64,000 bases of DNA from Kineothrix sp. MSJ-39. Its GTDB lineage: Bacteria; Bacillota; Clostridia; Lachnospirales; Lachnospiraceae. Under the pieces are notes generated by a model. The model had not been told where the DNA came from. It ran no database searches and saw nothing but the letters and a program-made list of their open reading frames with translations. The DNA lies in contig NZ_JAHLPN010000007.1 in NCBI RefSeq assembly GCF_018917935.1, positions 62,001-126,000 on the forward strand, read 5' to 3'. The stretch's first letter is position 1; each line of letters begins with the position of its first letter. Shown here in pieces: positions 7,218 through 14,862 of the stretch. Both the position numbers and the translations under genes were made by a program.

Positions 7218-7694
7218 ATGAAATTATTATTCAAACAACGCCTGTTTTCATGGCTGGACAGCTATGATATATATGATGAAAATGAACAGACAGTTTATGT
7301 TGTGAAAGGACAACTTGCCATTGGACACTGCCTCAATATTTTTGATGCGGCAGGAGACCAGCTTGGTACGGTCAGACAGAAGCTGCTGACATGGATGCCC
7401 AAGTATGAAATATACGAAAAGGAGCAGTATATTGGCTGCATCAGCCGGGAAGCATTTTCTTTCCGTCCGCGTTATGATATCGATTTTAACGGCTGGCATA
7501 TTGAAGGCAGCTTTATGGAATGGGATTATACCATTACAGGGGCAAACGGTGAGCGGATCGCAACGATATCCAAGCAGCTTTTCCGTATGACAGATACTTA
7601 CGTTTTGGATATTGCACGGATAGAAGATGCCTTGCATGTCCTGATGTTTGTGCTTGCTATCGATGCGGAGAAATGCAGCAGGGATCAAAACTGA
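7218..7694 (+). CDS. LURP-one-related / scramblase-like protein
   Basis: A 158-residue protein with the LURP-one/tubby-like beta barrel pattern: K-Q-R-L-F-S-W-L-D-S-Y-D-I-Y-D-E near the start, then alternating strands G-Q-L-A-I-G-H-C-L-N-I-F-D, Q-K-L-L-T-W-M-P-K-Y-E-I-Y, W-H-I-E-G-S-F, and I-S-K-Q-L-F-R-M-T-D-T-Y-V-L-D-I. Family members are cytoplasmic or membrane-associated and of unknown biochemical role. I chose ATG 7218, which begins the family-type N-terminus; a longer frame upstream has no support. It lies between two GNAT genes on the same strand. Confidence 0.8.
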   Translation: MKLLFKQRLFSWLDSYDIYDENEQTVYVVKGQLAIGHCLNIFDAAGDQLGTVRQKLLTWMPKYEIYEKEQYIGCISREAFSFRPRYDIDFNGWHIEGSFMEWDYTITGANGERIATISKQLFRMTDTYVLDIARIEDALHVLMFVLAIDAEKCSRDQN

Positions 7695-7742
7695 GAAGAT
7701 TCATTTGACAAAAGAAATTATCATGTAAAAAAGGATGATCTG

Positions 7743-8297
7743 ATGAAATTAAGTAGTTTAAACAAAAAGCAAATAGAAACAATCTATCGGGAGCGGATGA
7801 AAATTGATTTTCCGCCAAACGAATTAAAGCCGCTGTCCATGATCTATGACGCAATAGAGCAGGGAATTTATGAATGTCTGGGACTTATGGACGGAACGGA
7901 TATCGTGGGATATGCTTATCTGATCAGAAAGGGAGATGACTATCTGATCGATTATCTGGCAGTCTGCCCGGATCGCAGAAATGCGGGACTTGGCAGTGAA
8001 ATGCTTCGGCTTTTGGGAGAATATCTGGTGCAGGCAGACAGTATTATCGGCGAAGTGGAAAACCCGGAATTTGCAGAAGAGGAAGCAGACCGGAAGCTGC
8101 AGACAAGACGATATGGCTTTTATATGCGGAACGGATTTCGTGACAGTGGTGTCCGCGTGACCTGCTTCGGCGTTCCCTTCATCCTGATCGAGATGGGAAA
8201 GAATATCCATACAGAGGATGAAATGCGAAAACTGTATGAGCAGCATTACAGATCCGTGTTGTCAGCAGAACGATTTGCGAAGCATGTGATCATATAG
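7743..8297 (+). CDS. GNAT family N-acetyltransferase
   Basis: A 184-residue acetyltransferase with the acetyl-CoA loop V-C-P-D-R-R-N-A-G-L-G-S-E-M-L at about residues 75-89 and the conserved R-R-Y-G-F-Y-M-R-N-G-F-R-D-S-G end of the fold, followed by about 50 further residues. The N-terminal M-K-L-S-S-L-N-K-K-Q-I-E-T-I-Y resembles other single-domain Lachnospiraceae GNATs. It is the last gene before a strong terminator, so it closes the first accessory block. Confidence 0.85.
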   Translation: MKLSSLNKKQIETIYRERMKIDFPPNELKPLSMIYDAIEQGIYECLGLMDGTDIVGYAYLIRKGDDYLIDYLAVCPDRRNAGLGSEMLRLLGEYLVQADSIIGEVENPEFAEEEADRKLQTRRYGFYMRNGFRDSGVRVTCFGVPFILIEMGKNIHTEDEMRKLYEQHYRSVLSAERFAKHVII

Positions 8298-8303
8298 AGA
8301 TTT

Positions 8304-8358
8304 AAAAAGTCTGAATAAATCTATCAAGAAAATGTCTTGAAGGTTTTCAGGCTTTTTT
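8304..8358 (+). terminator. Intrinsic terminator after the GNAT gene
   Basis: AAAAAGTCTGAA (8304-8315) pairs with TTCAGGCTTTTT (8346-8357), allowing one G-U, and ends in a T run. An inner hairpin TCAAGA-AAATG-TCTTGA (8324-8340) lies in the loop. Confidence 0.8.
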
Positions 8359-8375
8359 AATTTAATCATTATAAC

Positions 8376-8442
8376 TTCAATTTTATCATTTTTGAAAAAA
8401 TGATAAAATTGAATTGACAATGATAAAATTGAAGAATATAAT
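8376..8442 (+). promoter_or_regulatory. Promoter of the fic-hsdM operon with a three-copy operator
   Basis: TTGACA (8414-8419) and TATAAT (8437-8442) are 17 bases apart. The 15-mer AATGATAAAATTGAA occurs at 8399-8413 and again at 8419-8433, filling the promoter spacer; its reverse complement lies at 8376-8390 and forms a hairpin-like palindrome with the first copy. A protein bound at the third copy would block RNA polymerase. The likely binder is the winged-helix end of the Fic protein (inference). Confidence 0.75.
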
Positions 8443-8486
8443 TTAAACATGAAATTTTGATAAAAAAGCTTATTATGGAGAAAAAG

Positions 8487-9554
8487 ATGCGACAATATGA
8501 TTATCGTGAAAAATGGAAAAAGTTATTGACGCCGGAAATAGTTTCTTATTTATCTTTGATTCATGAATTTAAAGGGGAACAGACTCTATTTATAGAAGCA
8601 AAGGCAGATATGCTGACACAACTTGTAGAAATTGCAAGAATTCAAAGCACTGAGGCATCCAACAAAATAGAGGGAATATATACGTCTGATGAACGGCTAA
8701 AAGCTTTAGTGAAGGATACAACAAGACCTAAAACAAGAAATGAGCGTGAGATAGCAGGATATAGGGATGTGCTCAATACAATTCACGAGAATCATGATTA
8801 CATTCCGCCGAAGCCATCCATTATTTTGCAGTTGCATAGAGATTTGTATAAATTTGAGGGATCTGATATTGGCGGAAATTATAAAAGCTCGGATAACATT
8901 ATAGAAGAAGAGGATTCTCTTGGAAATAAATTTGTAAGATTTAAACCTGTAGCTGCATGGCAGACGCCAGAAGCTGTGGATTGTTTATGCGAGGCATTTG
9001 AAGAAGCTCTTGAAGAGAAACAAATTGATCCGCTTATTTTGATTCCGATGTTTGTACTTGATTTTTTGTGTATACATCCATTTAATGATGGAAATGGACG
9101 AATGAGCAGGTTGCTTACATTATTACTGCTATATAGAGCGGGGTATATTGTCGGAAAATATATCAGTATAGAAAAACTAATTGAAAAGACTAAGGAGTCC
9201 TATTATGAAGCATTACAACAGAGTTCATTAAGGTGGCATGAAGATGAAAATGATTATGAGCCATTTGTAAAATATATGCTCAGCGTTGTGGTAGCTGCAT
9301 ATAGAGATTTTTCGGCAAGAGTGGCATTGCTTACAGTAGAAGGCAGGTCAAAGCCGGATCGAATACGGGAATTGATTAAAGGAACATGGGGCTCCATAAC
9401 GAAGAGTGAGATTTTGGAAAGATGTCCGGATATCAGTCAGATAACGGTGCAAAGAACACTGGCAGAATTAGTGGAAAATGGACAGGTAATAAAAATTGGC
9501 GGCGGCAGATATACAAAATATACGTGGAATCGCGAAAAGATGGGAGACAGGTAA
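8487..9554 (+). CDS. Fic family protein with winged-helix domain
   Basis: A complete 355-residue Fic protein that heads the restriction operon. It carries the inhibitory motif S-N-K-I-E-G near residue 56, the Fic_N-type region, the catalytic loop H-P-F-N-D-G-N-G-R-M-S-R near residue 200, and a C-terminal winged helix (T-K-S-E-I-L-E-R-C-P-D-I-S-Q-I-T-V-Q-R-T-L). I take ATG 8487, with GGAG six bases upstream, rather than ATG 8475. The stop codon is immediately followed by the hsdM start, so the two are co-translated. Fic proteins next to type I hsdM genes are a known association; their role there is unsettled, with AMPylation and transcriptional control as candidates. Confidence 0.9.
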   Translation: MRQYDYREKWKKLLTPEIVSYLSLIHEFKGEQTLFIEAKADMLTQLVEIARIQSTEASNKIEGIYTSDERLKALVKDTTRPKTRNEREIAGYRDVLNTIHENHDYIPPKPSIILQLHRDLYKFEGSDIGGNYKSSDNIIEEEDSLGNKFVRFKPVAAWQTPEAVDCLCEAFEEALEEKQIDPLILIPMFVLDFLCIHPFNDGNGRMSRLLTLLLLYRAGYIVGKYISIEKLIEKTKESYYEALQQSSLRWHEDENDYEPFVKYMLSVVVAAYRDFSARVALLTVEGRSKPDRIRELIKGTWGSITKSEILERCPDISQITVQRTLAELVENGQVIKIGGGRYTKYTWNREKMGDR

Positions 9555-11057
9555 ATGATTACAGGAGAGTTAAAAAATAAAATAGATGGATTAGGGGATA
9601 TTTTTGCGGCTGGAGGATTAGTAAATCCACTGGAAGTAATTGAACAGATCACATATTTAATGTTTATTCATGATCTGGATGATTCAGATAATAGAAGAGC
9701 AAAAGAAAGTGCTATGCTTGGATTACCATATCAAAGCATTTTTGCGGAGGAGGTAAAAATAGGGGATAGGGCTATTGATGGCTTACAACTTAAATGGTCT
9801 GTGTTTCATGATTTCCCTGCAGACAAAATGTATTCTGTTATGCAGGAGTGGGTATTCCCATTTATCAAGACGTTGCATAGTGATAAAAACAGTGCATATT
9901 CCAAATATATGGATGATGCCATTTTCAAATTACCTACACCGCTTGTATTGTCAAAGGTTGTGGATTCATTAGATGAAATTTACGAATTGATGAATGAACA
10001 ACAGACATCAGATGTAAGAGGAGATGTATATGAATATTTGCTTTCAAAAATAGCACAATCTGGCAGAAACGGACAGTTTAGAACTCCCAGACATATCATT
10101 CGTATGATGGTAGAGCTGATGGATCCTTCAAGTGATGAAGTAATTTGTGATCCTGCCTGTGGTACATCAGGATTTTTGGTTGCAGCAGGAGAATATTTGA
10201 AGGAAAACAAAAAAGAAGAGATTTTCTTTGATAAGCAAAAAAAAGATCATTATATGAATCATATGTTTCATGGATACGATATGGATCGAACAATGCTTCG
10301 TATAGGTGCCATGAATATGATGACACATGGAATAGATAATCCATTTATTGAGTATAGAGATAGTTTATCTGATCAAAATACAGACAAGGACATGTATTCA
10401 CTTGTTTTAGCAAATCCACCTTTTAAGGGAAGCCTTGACGCAGAATCTGTATCGCCTGATCTACTGAAAGTATGTAAAACAAAGAAAACAGAACTTCTGT
10501 TTTTGACACTCTTTCTTCGTATTTTGAAAATAGGTGGACGGTGTGCTTGTATCGTACCGGATGGTGTTTTGTTTGGATCCTCTACAGCACACAAATCAAT
10601 TCGAAAGGAAATTGTGGAGAATCAGAGATTGGAAGCAGTTATTTCTATGCCTTCCGGTGTGTTTAAACCATATGCAGGTGTCTCAACAGCAATTTTGATT
10701 TTCACAAAGACGGAGCATGGTGGAACAGATCAGGTATGGTTTTATGATATGACTGCAGATGGATTCAGTTTAGATGATAAGAGAACGCCGGTAACAGACA
10801 ATGACATTCCAGATATCATAGAGCGTTTTAAAAATCTGGACAAAGAGACAGATCGAAAACGTACAGAAAAATCATTCATGGTTCCAAAACAGGAGATTGT
10901 AGACAACGATTATGATCTCAGTATTAATAAATATAAAGAGGTTGAATATGTTGCAGTCGAATATCCACCCACATCTGAGATTATGGCAAATATCCGTGAA
11001 ATAGAGATTGAAATTGGAAATGAGATGGATGAATTGGAGAAATTGTTAAAATTATAA
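9555..11057 (+). CDS. hsdM: Type I restriction-modification methyltransferase subunit HsdM
   Basis: The N6-adenine methyltransferase subunit, which works with HsdS to methylate the host's recognition sites and with HsdR to cut unmodified DNA. Length (500 residues) is normal. An HsdM N-terminal helical domain comes first, then the SAM-binding motif D-P-A-C-G-T-S-G-F near residue 200 and the catalytic N-P-P-F near residue 288. The start abuts the fic stop. Unlike most systems, the hsdS gene does not follow directly: some 650 bases with a toxin-antitoxin cassette intervene. Confidence 0.95.
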   Translation: MITGELKNKIDGLGDIFAAGGLVNPLEVIEQITYLMFIHDLDDSDNRRAKESAMLGLPYQSIFAEEVKIGDRAIDGLQLKWSVFHDFPADKMYSVMQEWVFPFIKTLHSDKNSAYSKYMDDAIFKLPTPLVLSKVVDSLDEIYELMNEQQTSDVRGDVYEYLLSKIAQSGRNGQFRTPRHIIRMMVELMDPSSDEVICDPACGTSGFLVAAGEYLKENKKEEIFFDKQKKDHYMNHMFHGYDMDRTMLRIGAMNMMTHGIDNPFIEYRDSLSDQNTDKDMYSLVLANPPFKGSLDAESVSPDLLKVCKTKKTELLFLTLFLRILKIGGRCACIVPDGVLFGSSTAHKSIRKEIVENQRLEAVISMPSGVFKPYAGVSTAILIFTKTEHGGTDQVWFYDMTADGFSLDDKRTPVTDNDIPDIIERFKNLDKETDRKRTEKSFMVPKQEIVDNDYDLSINKYKEVEYVAVEYPPTSEIMANIREIEIEIGNEMDELEKLLKL

Positions 11058-11090
11058 TATATTTAAAAATATTTTGGAAAGGGAGAAACA

Positions 11091-11107
11091 AATTCGGATT
11101 TGTCGAG
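11091..11107 (+). repeat. Recombination-site-like repeat: AATTCG-GATTTGT-CGAG
   Basis: AATTCGGATTTGT here is identical to 14834-14846, while the right side GATTTGTCGAG matches the sites inside both hsdS genes (12237 and 15398). It thus combines the left flank of one site with the right flank of another around a shared GATTTGT core. Confidence 0.6.
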
Positions 11108-11257
11108 GTAATGAGCAGTGCTGGATGGAGCAATTGGGACGATGTGAGCTTGCTCACTGATCGGCACATATTGCGAACAGACAATAGTGCGATAGCACGC
11201 ATGAGCGAAGACGAAGTCGTAGCGAATGTGGCACTGCGAATGTACCGAGTAAGCCGT

Positions 11258-11275
11258 TAAAGAAAGATTTGTAGG
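11258..11275 (+). repeat. 18-base direct repeat, left copy (flanks the toxin cassette)
   Basis: TAAAGAAAGATTTGTAGG occurs here and at 11677-11694, in the same orientation and 419 bases apart. The complete type I toxin-antitoxin cassette lies between the copies. Each contains the GATTTGT core. Confidence 0.8.
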
Positions 11276-11300
11276 CGTACTTGAAAAATAGAATATATGT

Positions 11301-11329
11301 TTGACATAGATGCGGTTAAATGCTAGTAT
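11301..11329 (+). promoter_or_regulatory. Promoter of the antisense antitoxin RNA
   Basis: TTGACA (11301-11306) and an extended TGC-TAGTAT box (11324-11329) are 17 bases apart. The expected start of transcription is near 11336, which gives a short RNA that ends at the terminator at 11427. Confidence 0.65.
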
Positions 11330-11335
11330 ACTAGT

Positions 11336-11427
11336 AAAGAAAGTGCTACCGATAGACGGTTAGCCCTGATATATTGTTAGTTATAAAAATAACCGCCAAA
11401 GTTTACCAGACCAGGGCGGTTATTTTT
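11336..11427 (+). ncRNA. Putative antitoxin RNA of a type I toxin-antitoxin module
   Basis: A strong promoter and an intrinsic terminator define a transcript of about 90 bases with no credible reading frame. It converges on the small holin-like toxin gene and overlaps its 3' end and terminator, as in the TxpA/RatA and Fst type modules. Its 5' part (GTGCTACC ... CGGTTAGCC) can fold as a short hairpin and resembles the 5' end of the toxin mRNA read on the other strand. The exact ends are inferred. Confidence 0.6.
11385..11427. terminator. Shared bidirectional terminator
   Basis: AAAAATAACCGCC (11385-11397) pairs perfectly with GGCGGTTATTTTT (11415-11427). A rich A run on one side and T run on the other let it stop both the + strand antitoxin RNA and the - strand toxin mRNA. 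It overlaps the toxin's last codons. Confidence 0.85.
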
Positions 11428-11524
11428 GTGTCTTATCATTGCTCTTAGACCCAACGGTATAACCAAGAGCAAAGCAAGTAATACATAAGCTGATAATGGC
11501 TATAAATAGCTCCGTTGTAAGCAT
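11420..11524 (-). CDS. Holin-like type I toxin, 34 residues
   Basis: A tiny hydrophobic protein on the minus strand, M-L-T-T-E-L-F-I-A-I-I-S-L-C-I-T-C-F-A-L, then G-Y-T-V-G-S-K and a short basic/polar tail. This matches the 'putative holin-like toxin' family of Firmicutes, whose members are single-pass membrane peptides that damage membrane energy when over-expressed. AGGAGG sits 9 bases before the ATG at 11524. It has its own promoter (11634-11662), a leader of about 100 bases, and a stop that lies in the shared terminator. It is placed against the direction of the surrounding restriction genes. I am confident of the family and less so of activity. Confidence 0.8.
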   Translation of the reverse strand: MLTTELFIAIISLCITCFALGYTVGSKSNDKTQK

Positions 11525-11633
11525 AAGCACAAACCTCCTCAAAAGATTTCCAGAAGTGGATTTCTATGTAAACACAGGCTATATCTCCTGTGGAGAAGGC
11601 TAACCGCCTACCGAATAGGGTAGCACTAAACAT

Positions 11634-11662
11634 ATTATAGCAAACATATGTTCTGGTTTCAA
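11634..11662 (-). promoter_or_regulatory. Promoter of the holin-like toxin
   Basis: On the minus strand TTGAAA (complement of 11657-11662), 17 bases, then an extended TGC-TATAAT (complement of 11634-11639). The predicted mRNA begins with a short hairpin CTACC-CTATTC-GGTAG before the ribosome site. Confidence 0.8.
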
Positions 11663-11676
11663 GCCTTCAATAGAAA

Positions 11677-11707
11677 TAAAGAAAGATTTGTAGGGATGAT
11701 GTAGATG
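11677..11707 (+). repeat. 18-base direct repeat, right copy, overlapping the hsdS1 leader repeat
   Basis: 11677-11694 repeats 11258-11275. The overlapping 23 bases 11685-11707 (GATTTGTAGGGATG... ending in the hsdS start ATG) are identical to 14840-14862 before hsdS2. Both hsdS genes thus share one leader, including the ribosome site and start codon. Confidence 0.85.
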
Positions 11708-12862
11708 AAAGTAAAACTTGGAGATATATTTGAAATTAGTTCTGGTGGAACACCATCAAAATCTTGTCCTGAATATTATGGAGGAGATGTACCTTGGGTA
11801 AAAACAGGCGATTTGAAATCAGAATACATTTATGGGGTTGCAGATTTTATTACAGAAGATGGATTGAGGAATTCTTCAGCAAAAATGTATGAAGAAGATA
11901 CTGTTTTGATGGCAATGTATGGAGCAACAATAGGCGCAACATCTATTTTGAAAATTTCAGCTTGCACTAATCAGGCATGTGCTGCTTTCAGAAGAAACGA
12001 TAAGGTTATTCCGGAATACCTATATTATTTTCTGAAAAGTCAGAAGGAGAAGTTTGTTAAAGATGGAGTTGGTGGAGCACAACCCAATATTTCAGCTGGA
12101 TATTTGAAAAAAGTTGAAATGGAACTTTTATTGATTAAAGAACAGAGGATTGTTGTTGATATTCTAGATAAAATAACAAATATTATAAATAGAAGAAATC
12201 AAGAACTTATAGCTTTAGATGAACTCATCAAGGCCCGATTTGTCGAGATGTTTGGAAATCCAGTAATTAATGAAAAAAGATGGAGACAGAAATCACTAGG
12301 TGAGATTACTACTAAAATTGGTTCGGGAGCAACCCCTAAAGGCGGTAAAGGTGCGTATCAAGAAGAAGGTATTACACTTATTCGAAGCATGAATGTACAT
12401 AATGGCTTGTTTGAATATAGAGAATTGGCACATATATCAGATGAGCAGGCAGCAAAACTTGATAATGTAGCTATAGAAGAAAATGATGTATTATTAAATA
12501 TTACTGGAGCCTCGGTGGCTCGTTCATGTGTAGTTCCAAACAAAATTTTGCCGGCAAGAGTAAATCAGCATGTTTGTATTATAAGATGCAAGGAATATAT
12601 TAATCCGGTATTTTTAAATAAGCTTTTGATAGATGATAATTATCAAGACTTACTATGGAGCGTTGCGGGAGCAGGTGCAACAAGAGAGGCTATAACAAAA
12701 CAGCAGGTAGAAAGCTTACAGATAATTATGCCTCCAGTTGAGTTGCAGAATGAGTTTATGAGGTTCTGTAACCAAGTCGACAAATCAAAAGTTGCAGTGC
12801 AAAAAGCATTGGATGAGACTCAGCTATTATTTGATAGTTTAATGCAGCAATATTTTGGGTAA
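11705..12862 (+). CDS. hsdS: Type I specificity subunit HsdS (first copy, full length)
   Basis: HsdS chooses the DNA sequence that the complex methylates or cuts. The 385-residue protein has two target recognition domains: TRD1 from L-G-D-I-F-E-I-S-S-G-G-T-P at residue 5, a central conserved helix ending in L-I-K-A-R-F-V-E-M-F-G near 175-187, TRD2 from I-G-S-G-A-T-P-K-G, and a C-terminal helix with Q-V-D-K-S-K ... L-L-F-D-S-L-M-Q-Q-Y-F. All parts are present, so this copy should be functional. Its leader and central helix are shared at DNA level with hsdS2, which makes module exchange possible. Confidence 0.95.
   Translation: MKVKLGDIFEISSGGTPSKSCPEYYGGDVPWVKTGDLKSEYIYGVADFITEDGLRNSSAKMYEEDTVLMAMYGATIGATSILKISACTNQACAAFRRNDKVIPEYLYYFLKSQKEKFVKDGVGGAQPNISAGYLKKVEMELLLIKEQRIVVDILDKITNIINRRNQELIALDELIKARFVEMFGNPVINEKRWRQKSLGEITTKIGSGATPKGGKGAYQEEGITLIRSMNVHNGLFEYRELAHISDEQAAKLDNVAIEENDVLLNITGASVARSCVVPNKILPARVNQHVCIIRCKEYINPVFLNKLLIDDNYQDLLWSVAGAGATREAITKQQVESLQIIMPPVELQNEFMRFCNQVDKSKVAVQKALDETQLLFDSLMQQYFG
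12237..12247 (+). repeat. GATTTGTCGAG site in the central helix of hsdS1
   Basis: This 11-mer lies in a longer conserved stretch (CTCATCAA, one variable base, then GCCCGATTTGTCGAG and ATGTTTGG) shared with hsdS2 at 15398. Crossing over here would keep the reading frame and swap TRD2. Confidence 0.75.
12776..12786 (-). repeat. Inverted GTCGACAAATC site at the 3' end of hsdS1
   Basis: This is the reverse complement of GATTTGTCGAC, so 10 of its bases match the central-helix site but face the other way. The same sequence is at 15910-15920 in hsdS2. It encodes the conserved V-D-K-S residues. Confidence 0.65.
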
Positions 12863-12883
12863 GCGCAGCTAAGGAAGGGATAA

Positions 12884-13726
12884 ATGGAAAGACGACTTGA
12901 AAAACAATTACTGCAATGTAAATCTTTAGATGAATTTGTAACGATGTTCTTTGGATTGAGTAAACAACAGCAAATGTCAGTTTTAGGTGATGAAATTCGA
13001 ATCCCTAAAGGGACTAGGTTGTATAGAGCCAGAAAATATGAAGGCATACCATTAACACACGAAAATGATTGGTGGTTGCCTCCAGCCGATAAAGTAAAAA
13101 AGGGAAGATTTAATTATCCTAAAAAACCGGTATTATATGTTAGTATAACGGATTTCATTTTACCGAGAGAAATTGAATTAAATGTAAATGAAAAATACTA
13201 TCTTGCAAAGTATGAATGTAAAGAGGATATTCGGGTTGGATCACTTTTAGAATCACATAACAGGATTACATGCCTATTACATAAAATTGCAATGGCTGTA
13301 GAAAGTGTGGAAAAGATGACAGAAGATGAAAAAATGGAACTACAAAAATGTAAATGTGAAGATGGTAGTATTTCAAATTTTATTGGTGATCTAAATTCAG
13401 TATTTTACATTTATAAGTTTTTACATAGAGATTTATATGATATTACAAATAAAATAGCTGATTTGCTTTTTCAGAAAAATCCTAATGGATTTAGGTACTG
13501 TTCGTGTTATGAACCAATTGAAGTATCTGGAGGGAGTTCGGTTGTTACACTTGCAGGTGAGTTTATAGCAAATTATGCTCTCACAGAGGCAGGTGCAAAG
13601 AAGTTAAAATTAATAGATACTGCGGAAAGGTTGTATACGGAAGAAGAATACAAGAATAATGATCGGAAGATGTTTATAAGCGTAAATTTAGAAGTATATA
13701 ACGAAGGTTATAAATTGAAAAATTAA
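12884..13726 (+). CDS. RES domain-like protein
   Basis: A 280-residue protein between hsdS1 and the recombinase. It shows RES-type features: L-Y-R-A-R (Arg about residue 48), G-R-F-N-Y-P-K-K-P-V-L-Y-V-S followed by R-E-I, and near the C-terminus G-F-R-Y-C-S-C-Y-E-P with G-G-S-S-V-V. In characterised RES proteins (the toxins of RES-Xre pairs) this fold degrades NAD+. No Xre antitoxin lies beside it, and it is longer than such toxins, so it may be a defence effector tied to the restriction system rather than a classic toxin. Family call moderately sure, role inferred. Confidence 0.65.
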   Translation: MERRLEKQLLQCKSLDEFVTMFFGLSKQQQMSVLGDEIRIPKGTRLYRARKYEGIPLTHENDWWLPPADKVKKGRFNYPKKPVLYVSITDFILPREIELNVNEKYYLAKYECKEDIRVGSLLESHNRITCLLHKIAMAVESVEKMTEDEKMELQKCKCEDGSISNFIGDLNSVFYIYKFLHRDLYDITNKIADLLFQKNPNGFRYCSCYEPIEVSGGSSVVTLAGEFIANYALTEAGAKKLKLIDTAERLYTEEEYKNNDRKMFISVNLEVYNEGYKLKN

Positions 13727-13771
13727 AATGAATGGTTGCAGGATGTTGGTATATAGGAGGAATGTATCAAC

Positions 13772-14740
13772 ATGGAAGAAAAAATTGTTATCGTATTAAA
13801 TGAAATGGCGGCATACTTATCCATTGCGCAAATGAAGAAATTGCAAGAAGTCATTGTAAAAGCGTTTGCTGAAAATGAGGTTGTCAAAAAAAATATTTCT
13901 AATGAAGAGTATCTTTCGATGTTTCTTGCGGCAAAGCAAATTGAGGGATGTTCAGCTCGGACAATTCAGTATTATAAGGTTACAGTTGAACATATGATCA
14001 GAAGGATTCCGTTAGAGATTAGAAAAATAACTACAGATGATATCCGGGAATATCTAGCAGAATATCAGAAAATGAATTCTTGTGGAAAAGTTACAGTAGA
14101 CAATGTTCGACGCAATTTATCCAGTTTTTTTTCATGGTTGGAAGAGGAGGACTATATTTTAAAGAGCCCTATGAGGCGAATTCATAAGATAAAAACGAAA
14201 CAGGCTGTGAAAGAGGTCATATCGGATGAAATGATAGAGCAATTAAGAGATCATTGTAAATGTAAAAGAGATTTGGCAATGATAGATTTACTATATTCTA
14301 CGGGAATAAGAGTGGGTGAACTGGTTGGATTAAATCGTGCAGATATCAATTTTGAAGAAAGAGAATGTGTCGTTTATGGTAAAGGAGATAAAGAACGGCG
14401 TGTGTACTTTGATGCAAAATCTAAGCTGCATTTGCAAGATTACTTAAAAGAACGTGTAGACGACAACCCGGCACTTTTTGTAACATTGGATGCACCATAT
14501 GAACGATTAAAAATCAGTGGGGTTGAAATTCGTGTTCGTGAGTTGGGAAGAAAATTAAATATGGATAAGATACATCCTCACAAATTTAGAAGAACGATGG
14601 CAACCAGAGCGATAGACAAAGGGATGCCCATAGAACAGGTGCAAAAAATCCTTGGACATTCACAAATTGATACAACGATGCAGTATGCTATTGTAAATCA
14701 AAATAATGTGAAATCAGCGCATAGAAAGTATATAGCATGA
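13772..14740 (+). CDS. Tyrosine recombinase (hsdS-associated)
   Basis: A 322-residue site-specific recombinase with an N-terminal SAM-like core-binding domain (about 45-130) and a complete catalytic domain: Arg in S-T-G-I-R-V-G-E, Lys in G-K-G-D-K-E-R, H-P-H-K-F-R-R-T, L-G-H-S-Q and the Tyr nucleophile in T-T-M-Q-Y-A. AGGAGG is 10 bases upstream. It lies between two hsdS genes, as in other phase-variable type I loci where such enzymes shuffle specificity domains. The likely targets are the GATTTGT-core repeats in this locus (inference). Confidence 0.93.
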   Translation: MEEKIVIVLNEMAAYLSIAQMKKLQEVIVKAFAENEVVKKNISNEEYLSMFLAAKQIEGCSARTIQYYKVTVEHMIRRIPLEIRKITTDDIREYLAEYQKMNSCGKVTVDNVRRNLSSFFSWLEEEDYILKSPMRRIHKIKTKQAVKEVISDEMIEQLRDHCKCKRDLAMIDLLYSTGIRVGELVGLNRADINFEERECVVYGKGDKERRVYFDAKSKLHLQDYLKERVDDNPALFVTLDAPYERLKISGVEIRVRELGRKLNMDKIHPHKFRRTMATRAIDKGMPIEQVQKILGHSQIDTTMQYAIVNQNNVKSAHRKYIA

Positions 14741-14833
14741 TTGCCGTAGATGGTGGAAACTATGACAAAGAAGGAGAAATCTTTCCCCAATCATTGAAAA
14801 ATTAGGACTAGGTCTTAAAATATGTAATTCCTC

Positions 14834-14862
14834 AATTCGGATTTGTAGGGATGATGTAGATG
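14834..14862 (+). repeat. GATTTGT-core repeat before hsdS2
   Basis: 14834-14846 (AATTCGGATTTGT) equals 11091-11103; 14840-14862 equals 11685-11707. The site therefore carries the left flank of one upstream copy and the right flank of another, joined at GATTTGT. Bases 14741-14833 hold no gene I can recognise. Confidence 0.8.

Larger units (their letters stand above)
11058..11300. other. Structured spacer between hsdM and the toxin-antitoxin cassette
   Basis: No gene is visible. The stretch starts with the GATTTGTCGAG site (11097) and holds a small hairpin GTGAGC-TT-GCTCAC near 11144-11157, then short inverted pieces such as GACGAAGTCG within an AGCGAA...TAGCGAA context. It ends at the first of two 18-base direct repeats (11258). 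It looks like a recombination scar or structured RNA rather than coding DNA. Confidence 0.5.

Noticed and set aside
11445-11633. A 62-codon minus-strand frame overlapping the toxin
   Set aside because: It is in a different frame from the holin-like toxin, lacks a ribosome site and covers the toxin's leader and promoter region.
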